Shown here piece after piece: positions 21,881-34,500 of a stretch of DNA of 64,000 nt. The notes under the pieces were generated by a model, which did not search any database, was not told where the DNA came from, and worked only from the letters and a program-made list of their open reading frames with translations. Both the position numbers and the translations under genes were made by a program. Each line of letters opens with the position of its first letter. Within the stretch, counting starts at the first letter, position 1. This stretch comes from Atrichornis clamosus (taxonomy: Eukaryota > Chordata > Aves > Passeriformes > Menuridae). The stretch is from contig WBMZ01009466.1 of NCBI GenBank assembly GCA_013400975.1, positions 62,001 to 126,000 on the forward strand, read 5' to 3'.

Positions 21881-24800
21881 CTTAATATAAAAAGTACATT
21901 GAGTCAGATGCCAGAATGGCACTTTTTCCTCAAAGCCGCATACAGATTTTCAGAAGGAAGCCTCTTTCCTTTAGAAATTAATGACAGTAAGAGATCTGAG
22001 ACTGGTGCTCCATAGAGATAAGTCTGGAAGTGCCTTCGATATCTCCATGGTCACTACAAATTTATCACACGTTCTGAGAGAAGGAGCTTCTGAGTACTTC
22101 CATTATTCATGGCTATCATTGTTCTTTATATACTCAGAGGGAAAAGGAGACACCATGTTTTTCTACATGTTATGCTACTTTGATGAAAAATGGTTTTGTA
22201 AACTTCTTTCTTTTACTCTCACTATATTTGAAAGATTTATATCAGAGTTCTCCAGTGAAGAACAGAGAAGACACTCCAAAAGATATATGTGATCAACTTG
22301 CAAAATTATAATTTTTTAACTACTCTAGTGTCTGATTCAGTGAAATTAAATTCCCACTTAGGCTATAAAACCAGTGCTGCACTGTATTTTAGAAAAACAC
22401 AATATATACAGAAAAAATCAGATGGATAAATAACTTTTTCATAGATTCATAAATACTACAGAAGCAAGAGAAGTGTAATTTACTAAGAGGAAGTTTTATA
22501 AAGGCTAACATGAAAAGTGGGTTTTGCTCCCTCTTCACCTGCCCCACATTCTGTGGATTGTTCTTCAAACATGGCTCAAAAAATACAAAGTAATCTCTTT
22601 TTAATTTAAAGATAAGCTCTTGTGTCCTACCAAAACCAATCTTCTACAGCAGTTGTTTTAAAGCACTATGTTTTACATTATAGGTCATTGTAAGGAAGAA
22701 ATACACACATGCTACATCCAAATGTGCATGCAAGGAGTGAGAAATAAGAATGATCTCTTTACAGATTTTTTAAAGAATTTTTACAGTTACACTGACATTT
22801 ACAAAGAAATGTATTCATGATGATTCTACTTGGAAAATTTTATTCATTTTTACTTTTCAATTTATTCTAGTCATACTTTACATTAATAAGCTTATTTTTG
22901 GTACAGAGAAGAAAATAAACTGCTCCGTAATTTATGCAAAAGGTAACTTTAATATATGACTGAGTAGAATTTAGATTGGTGTGAGCACTTTTTTGGTATC
23001 AAATGTTTCCTGACAACATTCTAAAAGTTTAAGAATTTCTTTTATCTGAGCCAAGAAACAAAATGGCAATTTTGCATCTGAAGATAAAAATTGAATTATG
23101 TCATATATGTTTAATAATTCTGTTCTGTATACTAGCTGCTTAGAATAATTCAAATGCTATTTGGGATCCAAATGCAACCTTTGTTACAACTGAATGAGTC
23201 AGCAATATATACCTTGTCAGTAAAATGCAGAACCTACTGATATTTAGAATTCATTTTTGCTCAGCCATATTTTAGTTCTCCATAACCCCAGTGGTAAAAT
23301 AAACATGAAAAAAAATATCTGTTCAAATAAATTCAGAATTACTAAATGACTTACTCTCAAATGACACCAGAAAGAAGACTCATGAGAAAATGTTAACAAA
23401 GAGTAGTGTTGCATCACAGCTTCTATAACTTTGTCTCAGCATGCCATGCCAGAGCAAGCTGTTTGCTAGTCTCATTAAATCGTTTGGAAATTGCTTTCTG
23501 TTATGTGCTAGGGAAGATTTGTCAGAAAATATTATTTTGTTGTTAAAGTTGAAAACTATTTTTATTGATTCAGTCAGTTTACAGTGTGTTGCTTTTAGGG
23601 AATGGTGAGTTATGAGAAACACTGGAGTTCCTGCATGTTGCCAACCTGAGTTCGGCAATGCTTCCACACAATGATAAGCATTGATGAGTACAAATGATAA
23701 GCAGCTGTCACTTAAAAACCTTCCTTTGCAATGAACAAGAGAATGATGAGAAGAGGAATAGAGTGTTTTAATTTAAGGCAAAGATGCAGGCTGTTAATTA
23801 CTGATGAAAATTCTAAAACCAAGCCTCCGTTTTTATTTAAGACTTTGCATTACCACAAGGCCTTTCATTTCTTATGCTCACCATAAATATTTGAATAATT
23901 AATTTCTCTTTTTAATTTTTCAGCTGTTATTCTTGGTCTCAGATCTGCAGTGCAGATCTCTGATGTCTTCTAATGTCTGTTGAATCTACACAGGAGTCCA
24001 TAATTCATTTCAGTGGGCCTTTTTATCCTGCATCATTTTACTGAGATGACTTAGTCTTTCTGAGCATGTCTTTCAAACTCATTTCACTTCTGAGCTATCT
24101 GAAATCCCTATGATTTTGAATGGCAAAGATGTTTTGACTTTTTCAAAGGTTTAGACTTGTCTAAAACCACAAATATGATGTAACAAATGAAGAAATCACA
24201 ACTGGAACTAATTTTCTAGCCCTTATAATTTCCTACATAATAACATATCTACATAACCAATTTTCAGTTAAACCAACTTGTGTCAAGGAAACTACAGTTC
24301 CTGTTCCATGTCTTCTGATGGAAAGCATGTTGCCTTCGAGGTAAGATAGATACTAGGACTTTGCCAAATCTTCTTCATGAACATGTTGAAAATCCCTTGT
24401 AGAACTAAGAAATTGGAGTAATCTATGTGAGACAACCCACATATGCCAGTGGAAGCAGCTTCTCAACCACATTACCCTCAGAGGTGTTACTGTATAAGGT
24501 ATGTAATGCATCGTCCTCAGGAGCACCTCAGTTGGGTGTTTAAAGCGCAAGTCTGATACGTGATGGCAGAGGCAGAGTTTCTTGAACTATTGAGTTTGCC
24601 AGTTAACTGGTGTGTCCATTATGTGTTGGGGGATTTCACTACTACATTTTTGACATCCATAAAACCTGAAGGATTTAATATCAAACATAAAAGTCAAATG
24701 TGTTGTAAGTACAAGCAGTGCTCTTATGCAGTTACATAAGCAGTTGCTTTGCAGAGGTGGTAGCAATATTTGGTTTGTTCTAGGAAGCAATTATAAGTTT

Positions 24801-25300
24801 ACTAGATTGTATGACACTTATGTTCCACTATTTACTGAGGCATAATACTGAGGCAATTTTGTGAACTCCAGTGCTGAGTAAGAAGGACAGAGTCAGCTGG
24901 ATTTCAGGGCAAAATGAATCTTTAAAGATATATATTTGAGTTCCAGTGATGTTTCACATTGGCAAAAACTGACAGGTGATAGAAAGACATTTTTCTTTGT
25001 GTAATACAGTTATTTTTCCTGTATTTAATTGTATACAAGTCTGACAGTCCCATTTTTTTAGACTCTGCTGGTAGACAAACTGTTCTTCTATCAAGTGGAA
25101 ATAAAACTACTGTTTTTTATCAATCAGAAGTGTTTATTTTTTTTAACACCCTGTAGTCATTGATTTTGAGGAAAAAACCCCCAAGGACCAAGATTTTCAT
25201 TCTTGTGGGCAGTGCATGTTGCTATAGTTTGCATTAAGGGTAGAAAATTTAGCAGAAATTTAGGCTCTTCTGTGCCTCACTGAAACAAAGTGTAGCCATG
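21881..25300. other. Non-repetitive AT-rich sequence
   Basis: No gene or transposon was recognised. The longest ORF is 103 codons (21981-22292, plus) and has no recognisable domain. A perfect 19-bp odd-centred palindrome lies at 23941-23959, just downstream of an acceptor-like AATTTTTCAG at about 23914-23923; no donor follows within the open frame. Confidence 0.5.
23941..23959. repeat. Perfect inverted repeat, 9-bp arms with 1-nt centre
   Basis: AGATCTGCA (23941-23949) and TGCAGATCT (23951-23959) are exact reverse complements around a single G. The site is outside any recognised repeat. It has the form of a dimeric protein binding site, but no factor is assigned. Confidence 0.7.
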
Positions 25301-25310
25301 AGGCCTCTGC

Positions 25311-25720
25311 TTCATTGCAGCCGCCCTTCAGTTGTTAGGCCTTCCTTGAGCCAGGGAGCACAAGCCCGTGTTCTGCTCAGCCAGCCTCATCAGTTCCGCA
25401 CCAGCGGCAGACGCATTGCACGGTTGTGGCCGTTTGCCGTGCAGCGGCAGGCAGGCACTGCGCGATGTGAAGCTCATGCCCACCTCTCCAGCCTGCGGAG
25501 GTCCTTCTGGGGGGCTGCACTGCACTCCCGGGTACCAGCCACTCCTCCCAGCTTTGTGTCATCAGCGAACTTGCTGAGGAGGCCTCTGCCCCTTCATCCA
25601 AGTCACCGATGGGTAAGCTAAACAATGCTGGACCCTCAGGGGACACTGCTAGAGACAGGCTTCCAACTAGCTCCTGTGCTGCTGATCACAATCCTCTGAG
25701 ACTTGCCATTCAACCATTTA
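25311..25720 (-). mobile_element. CR1 LINE copy C, short RT fragment in a CpG-rich patch
   Basis: From about 25455 to 25720 the minus strand matches the CR1 reverse transcriptase and still encodes the catalytic FADDTKLGG motif; its FADD codons are at 25558-25569. This is followed by a DLRRLERWA segment and then a stop. Upstream on the minus strand a frameshift and a small loss separate this from the DLDEGAE segment. The part at 25311-25455 is GC- and CpG-rich and I could not match it firmly to CR1, so the lower boundary is uncertain. Both 5' and 3' ends of the element are missing. CpG density is far above the surrounding AT-rich DNA. Confidence 0.75.
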
Positions 25721-28700
25721 TTTGTTTATAAGCAATTATATAGCATGTCCACTAGAACTGTTTGTATATGCAAAAGCCCAACATCAGAGGTCTACTTGAA
25801 ATCTTATTGATTCTTCAAGTATGTTTTCCTATTTTCCAAATACAGAATTGCTGTGAATCTAGAGTTGATCATAACTTTAATTAGCACTTGAATATCAGCT
25901 TTGAACAAGAGATATCTAAAGAAGAAAATGATTCGTGGTCATACTATCCATTTCCATTATCTAGTCTAACACACCTCAAATTACATAATGAGAATTATTT
26001 ACAAGTATGGGGCTTTTTTCTACTTCAGTTGGTACAAAAGTTACAGATATAAATAAATTAATCCTTTACACCTTTCAGACCTTGTTTTCATTCCATTATT
26101 TGATATGTATTATTATGTTGTCAACTGCTTACTTAGAATGTAATCTGTTCTGTTCCCCAAATAAAGCAAGAGCAAATGAAAAATGCCTTCAATAAAAGTT
26201 GTAGCTGAATACCTGTGCAGGAACAAACTTTTATTTTTCGACTCCTTATGAAATTTCTATTGATTAGTGCTTGATTATTATTAAATGGACACTGGAGTTG
26301 CTGAGTCAATTATTGCATGCGGATTCTGTTAATTTAAAAAAAAAGAGCTTTATCCTTTGGATGTCATAGAACAGGAGAAAAGTGCATCTCCTTTTATCTT
26401 GGGCAATATAACTCCATTTTTAATTTATCTTAACTCCGGAGGAAGATCAAAATTTCCAAGGAGGCATTGCTTCATGTATTTTTAGAATTTCCGAGTACTG
26501 TTCTTAATTACTCATTTTGTAGAAACTGCTTTTAAGTGGGGAGGTTTGTTTTAACACAGACAAAAAGAGTGGAACAATTTAACATCAAACTTGGATGCAA
26601 AAAAAATGAGAAAACCCCCCAAAATAGTCCAAGATGTGTAGAAAACTTTGCTTGACAAGTAAAGATGTGAGCCCTCGAGATTTGACATAACAAAGACCAG
26701 TTAAAGACACAATAAATATATCTACTTACATTCACTTAATTTTTCCCTTGTTGCTGATAGTAAGGTATTGGTTTCCATTATGGAGTAGTACCTCTTACCT
26801 ACTGTTTTTTGGTAGATCAGAGTCAATAACAAATAAAAGATATTTTGTACAACTCTGAAATACTATTGTAAATGCATTAAAATATCTGATGTTATTTTGA
26901 ATTATAAGAGATAAAGACATTTAAAATGTTAGAATAATATTTTTATTGCTGAAACTTCTTCTTAAGGAGTTCACATAAGGCTTCTTATTATCTGTAACAT
27001 GAATAATACAGCAGTTTTAATTAATTATGAAGAAGGAGGTTAGGTCACATTATAATATTAAGTTGGAAGAAGTCAATTTAAAGCTGGATTCACTTTCATA
27101 TGTTAATAAAATTCTTTTTTTAGGGTAGATGTCAATGTTTTAGCAGAATATTATTATTTTTTGGTCTTTACTGGAGAACTTAATGAATATTTATTTTCCA
27201 CTACTTACATTAACATTGCAAAAATTGATGCATTCTCACATAATGTGGAATGAGATAACTTCTTTGATGCTAGAGGATATTAAGCCAGGTTTATGTTTTC
27301 CAATAGATGCCTAGTCATGGAATAACACACATAGAAAAAAAAATTGTTGCATGAAAACTCTCATTTTACTGACAGTTACAAATATGACTGACTGGAGGAT
27401 GCCTTATTTTTAAATAATATAGGACATGTAAGTGGTTAAGATTAATCCTTTAGTGAACTAAAAAACAACCAACATTCAAATCTTAAAAAGTATACAGCAA
27501 AAACATCCACAGTGGTCTGTAGGAGGAATTAACTGTCTTGAAATTTCAGTTTGTAATGATAGAAATGTCTGAAGGATCATTAATTTATTTTTCTTTCTAA
27601 TGTTCACAAAAATGTGTATTAACAGTCTCCAAGAGTAAGGCTGCAATTTTATTTGCAAAAAAAAGGATCATAAGACCCAGTAATTAGTCCTACCTCCTTC
27701 CCAGCCATCTTTGGAGATGAGTAAATGGTACAAGGTTCTACAACTCAGGCACATCTCACCTCCATGTACCAGGATTGATTGTCTGTGGAATGAGTACTAT
27801 AACGACAGATGGAGATTTTTCCTTTTTTTTCCCCTCTTAATGTTAAGTATAGATATCTGAAATTCTCCAGTCTGAATAATTTTTCTCTTTATGTCTTTAT
27901 GAAAGAAGATACTGTGGAAAGATATACATTCTGTTGCTCGAAAAATGTACAATTTTATCTTAAGCCAGAAATGCTGGGTTTCTTTAGTGGGGTTTGGGGT
28001 TTTTTTATTTTGAAGAGGGCTGACTTGGTCATTGGCATTATTTAATATTTTTTTTAAAGTCATTAAAAGAATTGTTCTTGTTTGGGTAAATATCACTGGT
28101 CAGGTCTGAATGTGAGCATTCACTTGACTTTAACTGTGTTACTCAGAACAGGGAAACCTCCAAATTGCCATATTCCTGAACCGTGTCCTACATTAAAATA
28201 GGATTAGATGTCATTGGCAGTGCTGGATGTGAGAAATATATCTGCACATTAGGATGGATCTGTGGTACTTGTTATAACTATTAACCACTTCAAAAGCTTT
28301 TTGATGGACTGAATGAAAGAACTATGAATAACAGGATTTTAACCATCTGATGTATTTTCTCTACTATGTTGTTAATATCTAGATATTAAGTACCTGAATC
28401 ACTCACCAAACCTTTGAAAACTATTAAGGTCAATGATGTAGTTGAATATATTTCTGTCTTTTTTTTTTTTAAATGAAATACTTTCAACTTATATAAAATG
28501 ATGGATCTGGAGTACAAAAGCTTTTGGGTACAGGACAAGGGTAAATGAAATGAAAATGGAAATGTAAGCTTTGTTCAGCATGAGCCAAAGGCTTTTAGAG
28601 ATTATATGAAGGATACATCAACATCTCAGGGGATTGATGATTCAGACTTGAGGTCCATTCAATCTGTAGTCATTTTACTGGGGTTATACTTTTGTAGTTC

Positions 28701-30925
28701 CAGTCAAAGAAGACAAGATAAATCCTAATAGAATTATGTTAATGATTAGATTTACCAGCTTTTCAACTTTTATCTTTTCTGTGGAATAAAAGTAATTTAT
28801 GTTTGGTAGCAATTTTTTTCTCCTCTAATGGTTGATTTCAGCCTTTAATTAAAGCACTTTTTTCTTTCTTTTATCAACTACTAAAAACCTCAGATCTTCC
28901 TATCTGCACTATTTCTCATATGTTCTACTCTTGAATTATGATTTTGTATCTTAACCAAAGAGGAGGAAGACACAATTATTTAATGAATGAAAAATATCTT
29001 AAATTTAGTTTATATTACTGAATGTTAATTTCATTTCCTCTTAAAAGAGTTATTTTAGGAAAGAGGTATTGAAACTCCATGGTCATAATACATCAGGGCC
29101 AAAGTTTAATTTACTGGCATCTATAATTTTGAAGAGTATTTCATTCATTGTTCCTGTAATTCATAATCTGAGATCTTCTTAAATGTGTGTAGTAAAAGCG
29201 CCACTATCACCCTTTGCACTATAGGCTACATCATCACTCAATTGCTTACACTGCTAATAACTTTCTCCTGGTATATGTCTAAACTTTTTTTAGCCTCAAG
29301 ACATTGTTCCTCGTCTGTCATTTCTTGGGACTGTGACTGAGATTTTTATCATGTAAACTGTCACTGGGAGGGCATTTGGAGACTGCTGAAAACACATAAT
29401 ATCCCCTCAGTATTCACCATTCTAAATTACTTATGTTCAGCTCGCTCGGTCCCTCAGTACAGGATTTATCCTCCAGCCATTGTGTCAGCCTTATTTCCTT
29501 TGCAATTTCCCTATTTTTTTTTTCTATTTTCCTATTACGTTTTGTGGAAAGCAATGTGTAACCAAAGAGATGAGTAACCTGTAGTTTGGCCTGACAGAAA
29601 AATGCTAGGACTACATTAAGGCAGTAAATACTCATATATGCCAAAGGACACTTTCCTGTGTTGTTTTCCAACAGTCTAATGTCTAGTTTGTGGGATCTTA
29701 TTTACACACATTTCTTTCTTTTAATATTTTGTCTTGAAATGTTGTTTCAGTTTTATAAAAGCTACACTGAAATTTGAAAATACATTTGATGATGCTAAAG
29801 CAGCTCTTCATCATAATAAATAGCTCTTCAAACATAATGATAATTATGGAATAATCTCTGATTATTCCAACTGCTGGGAAGTTGAGCTGATCTGATATAT
29901 TGCATCTTTCATGTTTCATTAATGGTTTTCAAAATGCATGAGAAGAGCATGTATGTTTCTGAATTATGTATAAGTAAATACAAAACTAAGAAAAAACGTG
30001 TTTAGGTTTTATAAAATCCTTCAACTTTAAACAAAATATAGAGGTTACGCATTATTGAGGTTTAGCAAATTTTTTGCTGCGCCTCCAAATAAGACAGGAG
30101 CTGTTGGATTTTGGATTTATTTTTGAGTTTCTAATGTTAACCATGTTTTGCCTCTACCAAACACAATCTATTCAAAACCTCCAAAATGCTGACGCATCCT
30201 GACACACACACATACAAAAGCACAGAATCAAATATACAATAGAGAATGAAAAAAAAGCTAAGTAGTATTTATTGTAGAAGTGTAAATATAAAAACATATT
30301 TGCAGACTTGTACTGTTTCATGAGTCAACAGTAACTTTCCCTGGGTACCCATCAAATATATTCATACAGCAAAACCCACAGGTGGTGAGCACTGTTACTG
30401 TTGCTGAATATAGTACTTCAAGTGCTGGATTTAGGGCAAGTTGCTAAAACATTACTTTGGGAAAGAAACACAAAATAAACCCAACATTTTTTGGGCATGA
30501 TTTAATATCAGAGTTTAGAAGCAGTTCAGAGCCAGTTCTGGGAGTTACCAAGGTAGCTGCAGTGTTAGATGCTCCAACACACCTTGGCTGTGCTCCACTA
30601 CAGCAGGACAGTTGGCATTCAGTGCACAGGAAAAAGGAAACAGGAGCTCATGGAATAGCCTTTGCCTGCTGAGATCAATAGATATTAAGAATGAAACTGT
30701 TATTAGATTAAATAATCTGATTTACACAATGCAGGCTCTCCTGCTTTTCTAAATTAAATTCTTGTTTTGAATACAACATTGCTATTGAAACAGAGTGATC
30801 GTGTAAACAAAGAAACCATTCTCTGCCACTCTTGTAGAAAAAAATCTTGCATAAACATTATTGTGATCTTAAGATTTTTGGTGGAAATCGATTTATCTTT
30901 GAGAAACTGTTTTAGTGGTAAATTA
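25721..30925. other. Non-repetitive AT-rich sequence
   Basis: No gene, RNA gene or transposon was recognised in about 5.2 kb. ORFs are at most 99 codons. Scattered poly-T and poly-A runs (for example about 28460-28471) are the only simple repeats. Confidence 0.5.
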
Positions 30926-31514
30926 TGCTCTGTGCTGGTTTTGCCTGGGGTAGAATTATTTTTCTCCAGTGACTAGCTTGGGACTATGTTTTGGTTTATG
31001 CTGAACGCAGGGTTGATAATATAGAGATGTTTTTGTTATTGCTGAGCAGGACTTGCACAGAGCCAAGGCCTTTTCTGCCTTGCGTATGGCCACGCTGGTG
31101 GGGACGTTGGGGGTAGGTGGGAGATTTAAAGGAGACACAGGTGGGACAGGTGACCCACACTGACCAAAGGGGTATTGCAGACCATATGGCATCATGTTCA
31201 ATATGTAAACTGGGAGGAAGGAGGAAGGGGTAGCAGTTTACAGTGATGGAGTTTTTCTTCCCAAGTAATTATTAAGTGTGATGGGGTCCTGCTCTCCTGG
31301 AGATGGCTGAACACCTGCCTGCCCATGGGAAGCAATGAATTAATTCCTTGTTTTGCTTTGCTTGTGTTTGTGGCTTTTACTTTCCCTATTAAACTTATTT
31401 ATTTCAACCCATGAGTTTTGTAGCTTGTACCCTCCCGATTCTCTCCTTGATCCTTCTGGTGAGGGAGTGAGCAAATGACTGGGCTGCTGGCTGGGGTTAA
31501 ACCAGGACAGGCTC
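30926..31514 (+). mobile_element. Solo LTR 4, avian ERVL-type, plus strand
   Basis: A 579-bp solo LTR occupies 30931-31509. It starts TGTGCTGGTTTTGCC and ends GGTTAAACCAGGACA. The flanks are TGCTC (30926-30930) and GGCTC (31510-31514), a 5-bp duplication with one mismatch. A promoter-like block at about 31164-31208 holds CCAAAGG, ATGGCATCATG (decayed CRE) and AATATGTAAA (decayed TATA). ATTAAA at 31388-31393 is a likely polyadenylation signal, followed by a TTTCAACCCATGAGTTTTG segment typical of this LTR group. It is related in its promoter to the LTR at 6809-7382. No internal retroviral genes remain. Confidence 0.88.
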
Positions 31515-34500
31515 ATACATTTCTTTTGTCTTATTGCTAATCTGAATGTTGTTAGTTTCTAGTTCTAGATGCCGGATTTTGTTGCAGGTTCCTTCCACAT
31601 CTCCCTGCTCCCCATCCCCTGTTAACTATTGTGCTAAACCAATTACACTGTTTCCTGATGTTAATGTCATTTTCTTTACCTCTGATTATTTTTACTGCTC
31701 CTATGAAAAAGCTTTTGTGCTATGTAATGTATTGTTTGCAACATAATTTGGTTCCTCTTAGAGGTGACAAATCCTGGAAGCATTAAGAGCAATACCACTG
31801 ACCTCAGCATGTACAGTTTGGTTGGATTTGTTTCTTTCTCTGATAGACAGTTAAAGGGTACAAATTTGAGCATCTTGCAAGGTCACTATTACAGAAATTT
31901 TCAGCCTGACTTTTCTGAACTTCTCTTTTACTCACAAGTAAATTACTAGAACATCATCAGCTTTTCAAGGGGCACAATGAGAGCTCCACACAGCCACACT
32001 AGTGATATTTAGGTCATAGAGTGGGTGAATGGATTGGATGTACTTTAGGATATATGGTTATTTGAGAATAAATTTCTATTTCCTGACTCTTTAGGTCCTT
32101 AGAAACAGTTAAGTTGTAGACTTAGGATTCTGTGTCATTTTGCTAACATCTGAGTGCCTAAAATAGGTTAGACTGGTGTTTGACAATTCCTCTGGGTCTT
32201 CATAGAGTCACCATGTTCTCTTATTTCCTGATTGCAGAGAACTCTGAATTAATTTTCAGTCTGTGTTGTCAGGATAGATGTCCTTTTTAAAGTTACCATA
32301 TATTCTCATGGATTTTATTTTTTTCATAACTACAGAATAATACTCATGCACAAAAGAAAAGCTAGTGAATACAACATTATAAGTGATAAATTATTTCAAT
32401 TACTTCTCATTAAAATTCAGAAGGCAATGCAATTAATTTTCTATGAGTAAGAACTTATACCTGCTGACATTAGGCTGGATTTGGATTTGTATTCAGATGC
32501 TGCCATCATGTTAATGGCAATGATTTCTCAGTCTGCCAGAAGCTTTAATTTTGTACAGAAATTAGTTTGATGCTCATGACATTTCCTCCTATATTATTCC
32601 ACTGTAGTTAAGAACTCATAACTGCTCCTATCCTAACCTGTTTTCAGCTACAAGACAGAATTCTATGTAATGTACAATGAAAGCACTGAAGTTATCAAGA
32701 ACATCAAAGACTAAAATTTTGATTTTTCCATCTAAAATAAATTTTGAGATTGTTTATCATTAAGACTTAAAATCAGAAAAACCTCAGTGTAAAAACCTGA
32801 GTGCAGCCCTGCATTGCAGAAAACTCATAAATCAACTGTGTTCTCACGACCAAAGTAAACTAACATAGAATTTAACATAGGTTAACAATTCTACATTTAT
32901 GTTATAGCAAGACACACAAATGGCAGTTCTTTGTTGTTATGCTACTCTTATTAACTCTCTTCTTTCAGATTTCTTGCACTTTCATATGTCTTTGCCACAG
33001 AGAAGCATGGACACACATAAAGCTTTTACATAAAAATTATTCCCCTTTTTTCTGGGAAGCATCTGTGCATTTAAGCCTAATAAAAATCATGATAAAAATA
33101 TTACTAAACCACTAGAATACATATGGCAGAGATGTGATAAGTAGAGGCATTCAAGAAAAAAAAAACCTGAAGAATTTAATAGTGGGAATTTGGTGGAATT
33201 AAATTCTTATGTCTGTGAATGTCAAAACTATGTGAAAAGACAAAGTTTTGGTCAGGATGAGCTGAATCGTGACTATTCCCATCATTGCAAGATAGAGACA
33301 AAGCAGAGAGGAAGAAAATCAAATTATCTTCTGTGTGAATATTCTAGTCTGCATCCCCTAAGTACTGAAGCCCACGCACGTCAAGGAGCTGGTGTCTGTG
33401 ACTTCCCAGCTGGTCCTTAAGCATACCCCAAATATGACACACAAGTTGTCAAACAATGTTCTTTTGTTAATAATTCCCACTGTGTCCAGTTTCTGTCACC
33501 ATTTTTGTACTGTAAGTAAAGATAACATATATAGTTTGTGAATATTCCCTAAGATATATATAAGTGCCTGAGCAAAGTTTTAGATGGAGGTGTATAAACT
33601 TGAAATGCTTTCTTCCTGATCCCATCTAATATTATAGGTAGAACTGAAAATGTTTCACAAGTTTCCAGGAAGTGCTAACTCTTTTTAAGTGTCAGGCATA
33701 CAAAATGTCCAAATAAGTGATTTGAAATACATTTTGAAAAACTCAGAACCAGTTCCTTTTTAAATATACATGTTATTTCATAACATGAGCAGGCATCTTG
33801 AAAATTATGTCTACTCTGAGTGGTACCTGAGCAACACAGCATTTACAATAATGTTTTAAATAAATGAAGAATTCACCTTAGCTTTGATTTGTTTTGTGTA
33901 GATGCCGGTGTTCTGGCCTTTTTCAAGACAAATTTACTCTGGGTGAATGATAGTACAGTAATAGAAGGTTCAGTGAATATGTGTCTTTGTATATATCAAT
34001 TTCTCCATTTATCAATTTAATACCTCAACTGTGCCAATAAATGATCCAATTGATATAGAAGTTAACTATTGGACTGGTTGGCAAAAACATTAAAATGCAT
34101 AATATCCTTATCAAGAACTTGTTCTAAATCTAATTTTCTTTTTGAAACTATTGGAGGTAGAAATAAAAATAATCTGAGATGTTTAAGATAGTGTATAATG
34201 TGTCATTGGAGTAGCTGAATGGTTTCCTTGTTCACTAATGAAATTAAACTGAACCAACTGAAGGACAAAAAGAACTTTTCTCAATGGGCCCACCTGTAAA
34301 AATGAGGGCAATACTTTATGTACAAAGACGCAGTTGTAGATATCTTATACTCTAAGGACTATTTGCAAACACATCCATTCAGAGAAATGCTCTATTTTCA
34401 TTTCTACCTGCTGATCAAAGCACTGACCTCAAACACAGCCCTGGGGCAAAGCTTTTGTTTAACAACACTGGAATGATCCTGGGGCAATCTGTGTACCACT

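Noticed and set aside
32950..33050. Exon after CTCTTCTTTCAG
   Set aside because: The acceptor looks good but the best frame ends after about 20 codons with no donor.
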